A stretch of 64,000 bases of DNA from Microbacterium lushaniae (GTDB taxonomy: Bacteria; Actinomycetota; Actinomycetes; Actinomycetales; Microbacteriaceae). The position numbers and the translations under genes were made by a program. The DNA is taken from assembly GCF_008727775.1 (NCBI RefSeq), contig NZ_CP044232.1, forward strand, positions 1,860,001 through 1,924,000, given 5' to 3'. Each line of letters begins with the position of its first letter. Position 1 is the stretch's first letter. The notes under the pieces are model-generated. The model did not search any database. It saw nothing but the letters and a program-made list of their open reading frames with translations, and had not been told where the DNA came from. Below are positions 34,263 to 43,165 of the stretch, piece by piece.

Positions 34263-37255
34263 CCGTAGAAGAGCTTCTCGAAGACCCGCCGGGCGCGGCG
34301 GGTGGTGGCGAGGTAGTCCTCCTCCACGCGCGTGGCCGAGCGCGGTGGGTACTCCAGGATGCGGCCGATGCCGTCGAGCTTCGCGCGGTCGGTGGGCAGC
34401 ACATCGCTCGTCTGCCACGACAGCAGGGTCGCCGCGGAGCGCAGGCGGCTCGCCAGGCGCCAGGCTGCCGTGAGCCGTTCCGTATCCGTGTCGCCCACGA
34501 GACCTGCCGCCCGGGCCGCCTCGAGGGCGGCCAGGGTCGAGGTCGTCCGCATCCCGGGGACGGCGTGGGCGTGCTGGAGCTGCAGGATCTGCACGAGCCA
34601 TTCCACGTCGCTCAGGGAACCCGGTCCGAGCTTCAGGTGGCGCGCGGGATCGGCGCCCTGCGGCAACCGCTCGTTCTCGACCCGCGCCTTGATGCGTTTG
34701 ATCTCCCGCAGCCCGTGCGGGTCGACCGCTTCGGGATAGCGCACTTCGTCGGCCAGGGACATGAACGCGTCGATGAGCTTGACGCTGCCGGCCACGCCCC
34801 GGGCGCGCAGAAGAGCCTGCGCCTCCCACGAGAGCGACCAGCGCCGGTAGTACTCGGCGTACGCATCCAGCGACCGGGCGATGGGACCGTTGCGCCCCTC
34901 CGGGCGAAGTCCCGCGTCCAGATCCAGCGGCAGCCGGTGGTCTTCGGAGTACTGGCGGAGCGCTGTCACCAGCTGCAGCGCCAGCTGGTGCGCCCGCTGG
35001 GGGTCGATCCCGTTCGGGCGGTAGACGTACATCACGTCGGCGTCGGAGCCGAACCCGAGTTCCCCACCGCCGAAGCGCCCCATCGCGATGACGGAGAAGT
35101 CCAGGGCGTCGTCCTCGGGCGGCACGATCTCCCGGCGCACCGCGCGCAGCGCGGCCTGGATGGTCGCCTCCGTGATGGTCGTGAGCGCCCCGGCGAGCTC
35201 GTCGATCGTGAGCAGGCCGAGCACGGCGGCCATCGCGGTGCGCAGCATCTCCCGTCGCCGCAGCGTTCGCACCGACCTCATCGCGTCTTCCACCGACGCG
35301 TGCCGGGTCTGGATGGCGCGTGCCTCCTCCTGCAGCGCGACGCCGCTGCGGGGCCGCAGCAGATCGTCGTCGTCGAGCCACGCCGCCGATTCCGGGATCC
35401 ACTCCATCAGCTCGCCGACATAGCGCGAGCCCGACAGCAGCCGCGTGAGGCTCTCGGCGGCACCCGAGGAATCCCGCAGCATCCGCAGGAACCAGGGCGT
35501 GTCGCCCAGGCGCTCGCTGATGCGGCGGAAGGCGAGCAGCCCGTAGTCGGGATCCACGCCGTCGGCGAACCAGCGGATCATGATCGGCATGAGGTGCCGC
35601 TGGATGGTGGCCTTGCGGCTGAGACCCGTCGTCAGTGCGGCGATGTGCCGCAGCGCACCGGCAGGATCGCGGAAACCGATCGCCGCCAGGCGGTCGTGCG
35701 CCTGTGCGGGCGACAGTGACCGCTCCTCCTCCGCCAGCCCCGCCACCGCGCTCAGCAGAGGGCGGTAGAACAGCCGCACGTGGATGTCGCGCACCTCGCG
35801 CTTGATCGCCTCCCATCGCTCCTGCACGCCGGCGCCGGTGTCGGCGAGGCCGGTGGCCCGCGCCAGCGACCGCAGCTCCTCCGGGCGGGTCGGCATCAGG
35901 TGCGTGCGGCGCAGCGCACGCAGCTGCAGGCGGTGCTCGATGAGGCGCAGCATCCGGTAATCGCGCGCGAACGCGCTCGCGTCGGAACGGCCGATGTACC
36001 CCTCGGCCACGAGCGCGTCCAAGGCCTCGAGAGTGCCCCGCTGGCGGATGCGGTCGTCGGTGAGTCCATGCACCAGCTGCAGCAGCTGCACGGTGAACTC
36101 CACGTCGCGGATGCCGCCGGGCCCGAGCTTGACCTGCCGCGGCACTTCCTCGGCCGGGATGTTGTCGGTGACCCGCTCGCGCATGCGCTGCACGCTGTCG
36201 ACGAAGTTCTCCCGCCCGGCGCTGGTCCACACCTTCGGCTGCACGGCGTCGACATAGGCGTCGCCCAGGCCGACGTCGCCGGCGAGGGGGCGGGCCTTCA
36301 GCAGCGCCTGGAACTCCCAGCTCTTCGCCCACCGGTCGTAGTACGACAGGTGGGACGCGAGCGACCGCACGAGCGCTCCCTGCTTGCCCTCCGGCCGGAG
36401 GTTCGCGTCGACCTCCCACAGCGCCGGCTCGATCTCGGGGCCGGAGATCCCTCTCATCGTCTGCACGGCCAGGCGCGTGGCGATGTCGATCGCTCGCGCC
36501 TCGGTCACCACGTCCTCGTCGGCGGTGCCACCGACGAAGATGACGTCGACGTCGCTGACGTAGTTCAGCTCCCGGGCGCCCGCCTTGCCCATGCCGACGA
36601 TCGCCAGCCGGGCGGCGGCGACCTGTTCCCGCGGGAAGAGGGTCGACGTCCCGCCCGACCCCGACACACGGGCCCTCGCGACCGCGAGCGATGCCTCCAG
36701 CGCCGCCCCCGCAGCATCCGCCAGACGCGCCGACACCCGGTCGATCACATCGGCCGGGTCGGGCTGGGCGAGGTCGAACGCGGCGATGCGGGCCAGGACC
36801 CGCCGGTACGCCACCCGCAGCGCGACACACGCGTCCTCACCGCCGGAGGCAGCGAACCCGTCGCTCTCACCCACCGCCTCCGCCAGCTCCCGGCGGAGGG
36901 AGGCATCGTCGGGCAGGAGGTACCCGGCACCGCGCAGGTGGGCGAGCTCATCGGGGTGACGCAGGAAGAACCCGGCGAATCCGCTGGAGGCCCCCACCAG
37001 GCGCCACAGAGCCGCCCAGCCCAGCACGTCGTCGGACAGGTCGGTGACGGCGGCCGGATCGCGGCGCGCGATCCGCACCACCGCGCCGAGGGCGTCGTCG
37101 GGGTCGGACCCGAGCGACGCCGCGTCGGCGAGGTTCTCCCGCGAGAGCCCGGTCGCTTCGGCCAGCTCCGTCAGCAGCCCGTCAGCTTCGCCCAGGCGCG
37201 TGAAACCGCGGCGGGCCAGCGCCGTCAGCGCGGTGGAGCGTTCGCCCGACGTCAT
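34259..37255 (-). CDS. glnE: Bifunctional glutamine synthetase adenylyltransferase/deadenylase
   Basis: A 998-aa enzyme that adds AMP to, and removes it from, the GlnA tyrosine according to nitrogen status. Two nucleotidyltransferase domains are present: one with GMGKAGARELNYVSDVDVIF and a second with AMGRFGGGELGFGSDADVMY, each supplying the paired aspartates. Between them lies a helical linker, and helical bundles follow each domain. It lies 12 nt downstream of glnA2 and overlaps the TIGR01777 gene. Its likely substrate, GlnA with the adenylylation tyrosine, is encoded 21 kb away. Confidence 0.95.
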   Translation of the reverse strand: MTSGERSTALTALARRGFTRLGEADGLLTELAEATGLSRENLADAASLGSDPDDALGAVVRIARRDPAAVTDLSDDVLGWAALWRLVGASSGFAGFFLRHPDELAHLRGAGYLLPDDASLRRELAEAVGESDGFAASGGEDACVALRVAYRRVLARIAAFDLAQPDPADVIDRVSARLADAAGAALEASLAVARARVSGSGGTSTLFPREQVAAARLAIVGMGKAGARELNYVSDVDVIFVGGTADEDVVTEARAIDIATRLAVQTMRGISGPEIEPALWEVDANLRPEGKQGALVRSLASHLSYYDRWAKSWEFQALLKARPLAGDVGLGDAYVDAVQPKVWTSAGRENFVDSVQRMRERVTDNIPAEEVPRQVKLGPGGIRDVEFTVQLLQLVHGLTDDRIRQRGTLEALDALVAEGYIGRSDASAFARDYRMLRLIEHRLQLRALRRTHLMPTRPEELRSLARATGLADTGAGVQERWEAIKREVRDIHVRLFYRPLLSAVAGLAEEERSLSPAQAHDRLAAIGFRDPAGALRHIAALTTGLSRKATIQRHLMPIMIRWFADGVDPDYGLLAFRRISERLGDTPWFLRMLRDSSGAAESLTRLLSGSRYVGELMEWIPESAAWLDDDDLLRPRSGVALQEEARAIQTRHASVEDAMRSVRTLRRREMLRTAMAAVLGLLTIDELAGALTTITEATIQAALRAVRREIVPPEDDALDFSVIAMGRFGGGELGFGSDADVMYVYRPNGIDPQRAHQLALQLVTALRQYSEDHRLPLDLDAGLRPEGRNGPIARSLDAYAEYYRRWSLSWEAQALLRARGVAGSVKLIDAFMSLADEVRYPEAVDPHGLREIKRIKARVENERLPQGADPARHLKLGPGSLSDVEWLVQILQLQHAHAVPGMRTTSTLAALEAARAAGLVGDTDTERLTAAWRLASRLRSAATLLSWQTSDVLPTDRAKLDGIGRILEYPPRSATRVEEDYLATTRRARRVFEKLFYG

Positions 37256-37267
37256 CTGCGGTTGGGC

Positions 37268-38608
37268 TCAGAGCATCTCGAGGTTGCTGTGCAACTCGAA
37301 CGGCGTCACCTGCGAGCGGTACTGCTGCCACTCGCGACGCTTGTTCAGCAGCACGTAGTTGAACACCTGCTCACCGAGCGTCTCTGCGACCAGTTCGGAT
37401 TCCTCCATGTACCCCAGCGCGTGGTCGAGGCTCTGCGGCAGCGGCGCATAGCCGAGTGCGCGCCGCTCCGCGTCGCTGAGCGACCAGACGTTGTCTTCCG
37501 CCTCCGCGGGGAGCTCGTACTCCTCCTGGATGCCCTTCAGACCCGCCGACAGCATGAGCGCGTAGGCGAGGTAGGGGTTCGCGGCAGAATCCAGCGCGCG
37601 GTACTCGACGCGCGAGGACTGCCCCTTGTTCGGCTTGTACAGCGGCACGCGCACGAGCGCGGAACGGTTGTTGTGCCCCCAGCAGATGAAGCTGGGGGCC
37701 TCGTCGCCGCCCCACAGCCGCTTGTAGGAGTTGACGAACTGGTTCGTCACAGCCGAGATCTCGTTCGCGTGACGCAGGAGCCCTGCGATGAACTGCCGCC
37801 CGACACGCGAGAGCTGGTACTGAGCGCCCTCCTCGTAGAAGGCGTTCATGTCGCCTTCGAACAGCGACATGTGCGTGTGCATGCCGCTGCCGGGCTGTCC
37901 GCTGATCGGCTTGGGCATGAACGTCGCGTACACGCCCTGCTCGATCGCGACCTCTTTGATCACGGTGCGGAAGGTCATGATGTTGTCGGCGGTGGTGAGA
38001 GCGTCGGCGTAGCGCAGGTCGATCTCGTTCTGCCCGGGCCCGCCTTCGTGGTGGCTGTATTCCACCGAGATGCCGAGGTCTTCCAGCATCCGCACCGACC
38101 GGCGGCGGAAATCGTGCGCTGTGCCGCCGGGCACGTTGTCGAAGTATCCGGCGGAGTCCACCGGCACGGGGCGTCCGTCCACCCCGAGCGCCGAGGACTT
38201 GAGCAGATAGAACTCGATCTCGGGGTGCGTGTAGAACGTGAAGCCGGCATCGGCGGCCTTCGCGAGCGTGCGCTTGAGGACGTGCCGGGGATCGGCGACG
38301 GCGGGAGCCCCGTCGGGCGTGGTGATGTCGCAGAACATCCGGGCCGTCGGGTCGATCTCGCCCCGCCATGGCAGGATCTGGAACGTCGTGGGATCGGGGT
38401 GGGCGAGCAGGTCCGATTCGTATGAGCGGGTCAGGCCCTCGATCGCCGACCCGTCGAAGCCGAGCCCCTCACCGAAGGCGCCCTCGACCTCCGCCGGCGC
38501 GATCGCGACGGATTTGAGCGTGCCGATGACGTCCGTGAACCAGAGGCGCACGAACTTCACGCCGCGCTCCTCGATCGTGCGCAGTACGAAGTCCCGCTGC
38601 TTGTCCAT
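37268..38608 (-). CDS. glnA2: Glutamine synthetase family protein (GSI-alpha, GlnA2)
   Basis: A 446-aa protein of the GlnA2 group found beside glnE in actinobacteria. GS motifs are clear: GFDGSAIEGL, EIEFYLLK, FMPKPISGQPGSGMHTHMSL, and VEYRALDSAANPYLAYA. The loop that carries the adenylylated tyrosine in GlnA is changed (ELPAEAEDNVWSLSDAE), so it is probably not regulated by GlnE. In Mycobacterium and Streptomyces this paralogue has low or different activity. GAGGGGGAAG precedes the ATG at 38608. Confidence 0.93.
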   Translation of the reverse strand: MDKQRDFVLRTIEERGVKFVRLWFTDVIGTLKSVAIAPAEVEGAFGEGLGFDGSAIEGLTRSYESDLLAHPDPTTFQILPWRGEIDPTARMFCDITTPDGAPAVADPRHVLKRTLAKAADAGFTFYTHPEIEFYLLKSSALGVDGRPVPVDSAGYFDNVPGGTAHDFRRRSVRMLEDLGISVEYSHHEGGPGQNEIDLRYADALTTADNIMTFRTVIKEVAIEQGVYATFMPKPISGQPGSGMHTHMSLFEGDMNAFYEEGAQYQLSRVGRQFIAGLLRHANEISAVTNQFVNSYKRLWGGDEAPSFICWGHNNRSALVRVPLYKPNKGQSSRVEYRALDSAANPYLAYALMLSAGLKGIQEEYELPAEAEDNVWSLSDAERRALGYAPLPQSLDHALGYMEESELVAETLGEQVFNYVLLNKRREWQQYRSQVTPFELHSNLEML

Positions 38609-38628
38609 ACTTCCCCCTCGTTCCCGGT

Positions 38629-38838
38629 TCAGTTCCGGGAGCCTTCCGCGCCCCAGTTGTCCTCGCGCGCCTCGTCGTCGGCCCATGCGCGCGAACGCTC
38701 CTTGAACAGCTCGGGTGCGCGGGCGGCCTCCTCGGCCGTGTCGAACGGTCCTGCCCGGTCGATCGCCGGAGACGCATACCCACGCTCGACCTCGCCGGTG
38801 GAGAGGTTGTACCAGTACTTCTCGCCTTCGGTGCTCAC
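38629..38838 (-). CDS. Small conserved actinobacterial protein upstream of glnA2 (SPOR-like annotation)
   Basis: A 69-aa protein beginning VSTEGEKYWYNLSTGEVERG with GPFDTAEEAARA and SRAWADDEAREDNW. Homologues are commonly annotated as SPOR-domain-containing, although the sequence is too short for a typical SPOR domain. The start is GTG at 38838 with a GGGAG element nearby. It is 20 nt upstream of glnA2, suggesting co-transcription. The function is unknown. Confidence 0.75.
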   Translation of the reverse strand: MSTEGEKYWYNLSTGEVERGYASPAIDRAGPFDTAEEAARAPELFKERSRAWADDEAREDNWGAEGSRN

Positions 38839-38919
38839 CCTGACTCCCTGCGTTCGCGTGCGCCCCGGATCGGTCCGGGCACCTCCGTCGATCCTACTGA
38901 CCTGCACGTGCCCGCTGGA

Positions 38920-38925
38920 TAGGCT
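38920..38925 (+). promoter_or_regulatory. -10 box for ppgK, leaderless
   Basis: TAGGCT is separated by 6 nt from the ATG at 38932. Confidence 0.6.
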
Positions 38926-38931
38926 GGGCCC

Positions 38932-39726
38932 ATGGCATCGAAGGCGACTCGTGCGGTCGGAGTGGACATCGGCGGAACCGGCATCAAGGCGGGCATCGTG
39001 GACCTCGAGGCGGGTGAGCTTCTCAGCGACCGGATGAAGGTCCCGACCCCGCGCGGGGCGGAGCCCGACGATGTCCTGACCGCGGTGCGGACCGTCCTGG
39101 ACCGGCTCGGCGTCGCCGACGACCATGACGTCGCCCTGGGCGTCGCGTTCCCCGCGATCGTGAAGAACGGCCGCACGCTGTCGGCGGCCAACGTGTCGGA
39201 CAAATGGATCGGTTTCGAGGCCGAGAAATTCTTCGAAGACGGCCTGGGCCGCGACATCCACTTCGCCAACGACGCCGACGTGGCCGGCATCGCCGAGGTG
39301 CGCTACGGCGCGGCGAAGGGCGTCGACGGACTCGTGCTCCTGACGACCCTCGGCACGGGCATCGGGTCGGCGATGATCTACAACGGCGTGCTCGTGCCCA
39401 ACACCGAGCTCGGTCACCTTCAGCGCGCCAACCACAAGCGCGACGCCGAGGGCTACGCCGCTTACTCCGCGATGGAGCGGGAGAGCCTGTCGTGGGAGCA
39501 GTGGGCGGAGCGCCTGCAGTGGTACTACGACTACGTCGAGTTCCTCTTCAGCCCCGACCTGTTCATCGTCGGCGGCGGCGTGTCCAAGCACGCGTCGGAG
39601 TTCCTGCACCTGCTCGATCTGAAGACGCCCATCGTCCCGGCCGTGCACCGCAACAACGCCGGCATCATCGGCGCCGCCGCCCTCGGCCTCGCGGTGCCGG
39701 GGGCCGTCCCGGCGGTCACCGAGTAG
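38932..39726 (+). CDS. ppgK: Polyphosphate glucokinase
   Basis: A 264-aa ROK-type kinase that phosphorylates glucose with polyphosphate or ATP. The phosphate-binding VDIGGTGIKAGIVD is at the N terminus, the catalytic Asp in FANDADVAG, the second phosphate loop TLGTGIGSAMI, and the ROK-like NTELGHLQ replaces a zinc-binding motif, as is typical of PpgK. IVGGGVSKH follows later. RNase P RNA lies directly downstream on the other strand. Confidence 0.93.
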   Translation: MASKATRAVGVDIGGTGIKAGIVDLEAGELLSDRMKVPTPRGAEPDDVLTAVRTVLDRLGVADDHDVALGVAFPAIVKNGRTLSAANVSDKWIGFEAEKFFEDGLGRDIHFANDADVAGIAEVRYGAAKGVDGLVLLTTLGTGIGSAMIYNGVLVPNTELGHLQRANHKRDAEGYAAYSAMERESLSWEQWAERLQWYYDYVEFLFSPDLFIVGGGVSKHASEFLHLLDLKTPIVPAVHRNNAGIIGAAALGLAVPGAVPAVTE

Positions 39727-39732
39727 CGAGAG

Positions 39733-40110
39733 GGCGAATGGGCCGGCCTGTACGCCGGGTTCTGTCCGGGAGCCGAAGCTCCGTGGACGGTCATCTCTCT
39801 CGGCGACACGTTGCCGTGCCGCTCCAGCGGTCTACCCGGGGACTCGGCGGGCCGCGTCAACATCCCCTGTCTGACCTTGCTCCGGGCGAGGTTTGCCGTG
39901 CGGATCGTGTCACCACGATCCCGGTGGTCTCTTACACCACCCTTTCACCCTTACCCCGGTCGGAACCGGGGCGGTCTGCTCTCTGTGGCACTGTCTCGCG
40001 GATCACTCCGGGTGGGTGTTACCCACCGCCCTGCCCTGTGGAGCCCGGACGTTCCTCGGCGCGATGCGGCGAACCGCACGCGACGCGACCGTCCAGCCGA
40101 CCCATTCGCA
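39733..40110 (-). ncRNA. rnpB: RNase P RNA (bacterial class A)
   Basis: The minus strand carries a GAGGAACGTCCGGGCTCCAC element (P4 5' side), a GGGTGGGTAACACCC-like stem, and a conserved ACAGAACCCGGCGTACAGGC-type 3' end, with complementary ends around GAATGGGTCGGC and GGCCGGCCCATTC. Boundaries are set from these pairing ends and are accurate to a few bases. It forms the catalytic part of the enzyme that matures tRNA 5' ends. Confidence 0.9.
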
Positions 40111-40143
40111 CCCCGAGTTTAGCCGTCGGGGCGCTGACAGCCG

Positions 40144-41856
40144 TCACTTCGCGCCTGCGGTCTCCACGATCGACAGGTCGAGCGGGAAGTCCACCGGGAA
40201 GTCGCCGAAAAGCAGGCGCCCCGCGGATGCGGCGGATTCCCGCACGCACGCGGCCACCGCATCGGCGTAGGACAGCGGGGCGTGCACGATGATCTCGTCG
40301 TGCAGATAGAACGCCAGGTGCGGTCGCCGCGCGAAGGCCGAGCCCGAGCGTGGCGCGGCGTCATCCTCCGCAACGTCGGGAAGAGCCGCAAGGCGCAGCC
40401 GCAGATCGGCCAGCCACGCGAGCGCCCACTCCGCGGCGGTCCCCTGCACGACGAAGTTGCGGGTGAACCGCCCCCTGTCGCGGGCCGACCGGCGAGCCCG
40501 CGTGCGGTCGGTTTCTGCGGCTTCGGCATCGCTGGCCTGGGACTGCGACGCCGACCACGCGGCATCCGGGCGCGGGGAGGTGCGCCCGAGCCACGTCGAG
40601 ACGGTGCCGCCGTCCTCACCCGTGCGCGCCGCCTCGTCGACCAGCCGCATGGCGTGCGGGAACGCGCGGCGCAGGCGAGGGACGAGGCGGCCGCTGTCTC
40701 CGGTGGTCGCGCCGTACATGGCGCCCAGCAGGGCCACCTTCGCCTCGGCGCGTGTCGGCAAGGCGCCCTGCGCCACGATCCCCTCGTACAGGTCACGGCC
40801 TCGCGCAGCCTCGGCCAGCGCGGTGTCGCGTGCCATTGCGGCCAGGATCCGTGGTTCGAGCTGCGCGACATCGGCGATGACCAGGCACCATCCCGGGTCG
40901 GCGCGCACGGCCGCGCGCAGCTGGCGCGGGATCTGCAGCGCGCCTCCGCCCGAGGACGCCCACCGGCCCGTGACGACCCCGCCGGGAACATAGACGGGCC
41001 GGAAGCGCCCGTCGCGCACCCACTCCGAAAGCCACGCCCAGCCGTTCGCCGTGTACAGCCGCATGAGGCGCTTGTACTCCACCAGGGGCGCGATCACCGG
41101 ATGCTCGTGCCGCTCCAGTTCCCACCGGCTGGTGGAATCCACCAGCACGCCGGCGCGGTGGAGCGCCCGCAGCAGCTTCGGGTGGGAATCGAGGCTGACC
41201 GCCGGATCGCCGAGGGCTGCGCGCACGTCCGCTGCCCGCTGCTGGATCCGGGCGGGGAGTGCGCCGCCCTCCCGCTCCCCCAGCGCGTCGCGGAGGATCG
41301 CATCGTGGGCCGACTCATCCCATGGCAGGCCTGCCGCTCGCATCTCGCACGCCAGCAGGGCTCCCGCCGACTCCGCCGCCGCCAGCAGCCGCAGGGCGCC
41401 CGGCGTGCGGGAGCGGGCCAGCGCCTGCCGCTGCCGTGTCAACTCGGCCAGGGCCGAGGAGATGTCATCGGGCGGCCCGGCTGCATGCTCACCCAGGTCG
41501 AACAGTGCTGCCTCGCCGCCGGGCACGACCGCCGGCGCGTCCCATCCGCGGGCGGCGCGCAAGCCGGCATCCTCCGTCACCGCCACGGCGTCACGGAGGA
41601 TCGCGTGCACGAGGCGCAGGTCATGCGCTTTGGTCACCCGGATGCCGTCGGCCAGCAGGGCGTCGTACCACCCCGGCGTGTCGTGCCACACCCACCGCGG
41701 CGCGTCCGCCGCCTCGCGCTCGGCCAGCCACCGCGGCAGCGCGGCCGGAGTCAGCTCGATGCGCGCGCGCTCACGGCCCTCGGCATCCAGGTCGACTGCG
41801 ATGACGCGGCCGTCGGCTCGACCGAGAACGGTCCAGACGCGGTCAGCGCTGTCCAC
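40144..41856 (-). CDS. PolA-like DNA polymerase without 5' nuclease domain
   Basis: A 570-aa family A polymerase usually annotated as bifunctional 3'-5' exonuclease/DNA polymerase. Motif A is IADVAQLEPRILAAMA (normally DYSQIELR), motif B is KVALLGAMYGAT, and motif C is YLHDEIIVHAP. The N-terminal ~180 residues would hold the 3'-5' exonuclease, but I do not see the DED acidic triad, so proofreading is doubtful. There is no 5' nuclease domain. The GTG start at 41856 overlaps the RNase H gene by 14 nt. Confidence 0.8.
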   Translation of the reverse strand: MDSADRVWTVLGRADGRVIAVDLDAEGRERARIELTPAALPRWLAEREAADAPRWVWHDTPGWYDALLADGIRVTKAHDLRLVHAILRDAVAVTEDAGLRAARGWDAPAVVPGGEAALFDLGEHAAGPPDDISSALAELTRQRQALARSRTPGALRLLAAAESAGALLACEMRAAGLPWDESAHDAILRDALGEREGGALPARIQQRAADVRAALGDPAVSLDSHPKLLRALHRAGVLVDSTSRWELERHEHPVIAPLVEYKRLMRLYTANGWAWLSEWVRDGRFRPVYVPGGVVTGRWASSGGGALQIPRQLRAAVRADPGWCLVIADVAQLEPRILAAMARDTALAEAARGRDLYEGIVAQGALPTRAEAKVALLGAMYGATTGDSGRLVPRLRRAFPHAMRLVDEAARTGEDGGTVSTWLGRTSPRPDAAWSASQSQASDAEAAETDRTRARRSARDRGRFTRNFVVQGTAAEWALAWLADLRLRLAALPDVAEDDAAPRSGSAFARRPHLAFYLHDEIIVHAPLSYADAVAACVRESAASAGRLLFGDFPVDFPLDLSIVETAGAK

Positions 41857-42283
41857 GCGGGTCGAGGTCACGGCGGAAGCTCTCGCGGCGGTCCATCGCC
41901 TCGTTCGCGGCTTTGTCTGCCCGCGCGTTCGACAGGCGCGGCACCCACTCATAGGTCACGGGGCGACCGGCGATGAGCGTGTTCGCCTGCTCCACGAGCG
42001 CCCGCATGTCGGGATGCTTCACCTTCCAGCGCCCCGTCATCTGCTCGACGACGAGCTTGGAGTCCATCCGCACGTGCACCGTGGCCTCGGGATCGCGCTC
42101 GAACGCCGCCGACAGCCCGGCCAGCAGCCCGTTGTACTCGGCGACGTTGTTGCTGGCGACCCCGACGTACACGCCGAGCTCCGTCACGACGTGGCCGTCG
42201 GGGTCCATCACGACCGCGCCTCCGGCGGCGATCCCCGGGTTGCCGCGGGATCCGCCGTCCGCCTCGACGACGAGCGTGGTCAC
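41843..42283 (-). CDS. Ribonuclease H family protein
   Basis: A 146-aa RNase HI-like enzyme that would cut the RNA strand of RNA-DNA hybrids. The four acidic residues are at VEADGGSRGNPG, NNVAEYNGLLAGL, VRMDSKLVVEQM and the final Asp of SNARADKAANEA. In mycobacteria this domain is fused to a phosphatase-like domain; here it is free-standing. The GTG at 42283 overlaps the zinc-ribbon gene stop (GTGA), and its end overlaps the polymerase start. Confidence 0.9.
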   Translation of the reverse strand: MTTLVVEADGGSRGNPGIAAGGAVVMDPDGHVVTELGVYVGVASNNVAEYNGLLAGLSAAFERDPEATVHVRMDSKLVVEQMTGRWKVKHPDMRALVEQANTLIAGRPVTYEWVPRLSNARADKAANEAMDRRESFRRDLDPRGQR

Positions 42284-43011
42284 AGACCGGATTCGTCGGT
42301 GCGGACCAGGATCGCTCCGCACTCCGGGCACGTGATCACCGCGTCGGAGGCAGCCTGGCGCACCGCGCTCATGTCCGTGCCGGAGAGCACCATCATGCAC
42401 GCCTCGCACGTGCCCCGGCGCAGCAGCCCGGCGCCGGGCCCGCGTGCGGAGATGCGGTCGTACATCGCGACGAGGTCGGCGGCCATGGCCGCGGCGATCG
42501 CCGCGCGGTCGCGCTCGGCGGCCTCCAGATCGCGAGTGGCGTCGGCGACGGCGGTCTTGGCCTCGGCGCTGAGGCGCGCGCCTTCGTCGTTGGTCGCGGC
42601 GATGAGCGCCTCGTGAGCTGCGACCTCGCTGTCGGCCGTCTCGAGCCTTTCCATGACGGACAGTTCGCCGTCTTCGAGGTCGGACTTGCGCCGCGCGAGC
42701 GAGGCGAGCTCGTTCTCGAGGCTCTGCGCCTCCTTCGCGTTGGCGCTCGTGGCCAGCCGCTGGGCGTCGCGCTCTGCGCGCGCGTCGACGACGGCCACAT
42801 CCGCCTCGATCCGCGCCAGCTCGGCAAGCAGATCGTCACGGAGGCCGATCAGGCGCGTCAGCTCGTGGGTCTGCGTCGTGCGCTGGGCGAGCAGCTCCTG
42901 CACCCGCGCGGCCTGCGGCGGATTGGCCTTGGCGGCACGCAGGCGTTTGATGCGCCCGTCGAGTTCGGCGAGATCGAGCAGTTTGCGCTGGTCGGCGGGG
43001 TCGGCGTTCAC
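42280..43011 (-). CDS. C4-type zinc-ribbon coiled-coil protein (CdsZ/DUF164-like)
   Basis: A 243-aa protein with a long coiled coil (residues ~10-175, many E/R/A heptads) and a C-terminal zinc ribbon with CEAC and CPEC. This is the actinobacterial zf-RING_7 family (Rv2229c-like). The coil may bind nucleic acid; relatives are near RNase H and polymerase genes, as here. The GTG start is 6 nt downstream of TAGGTT on the minus strand, suggesting a leaderless transcript for the three-gene operon zinc ribbon, RNase H, polymerase. Confidence 0.88.
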   Translation of the reverse strand: MNADPADQRKLLDLAELDGRIKRLRAAKANPPQAARVQELLAQRTTQTHELTRLIGLRDDLLAELARIEADVAVVDARAERDAQRLATSANAKEAQSLENELASLARRKSDLEDGELSVMERLETADSEVAAHEALIAATNDEGARLSAEAKTAVADATRDLEAAERDRAAIAAAMAADLVAMYDRISARGPGAGLLRRGTCEACMMVLSGTDMSAVRQAASDAVITCPECGAILVRTDESGL

Positions 43012-43017
43012 GCTCCC

Positions 43018-43023
43018 AACCTA
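43018..43023 (-). promoter_or_regulatory. -10 box for the zinc-ribbon operon, leaderless
   Basis: On the minus strand TAGGTT is separated by 6 nt from the GTG start. Confidence 0.55.
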
Positions 43024-43165
43024 CCGCCGGGGGGCGACGGCCACCCCCGCCGATCGGCGCGAGAGCGATTGCCGGGCGCCCGCGCCGGGCGCAAGGGGGC
43101 CGGAGGGGGCGGATGCCGTGGCTACACTGCGGGCGGAGCACTGCCGGGTAAGCGAGAGGAACTCT

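Noticed and set aside
39204..40292. 362-aa frame running through ppgK and the RNase P RNA
   Set aside because: Overlaps two well-supported genes and is Arg-rich without a domain.
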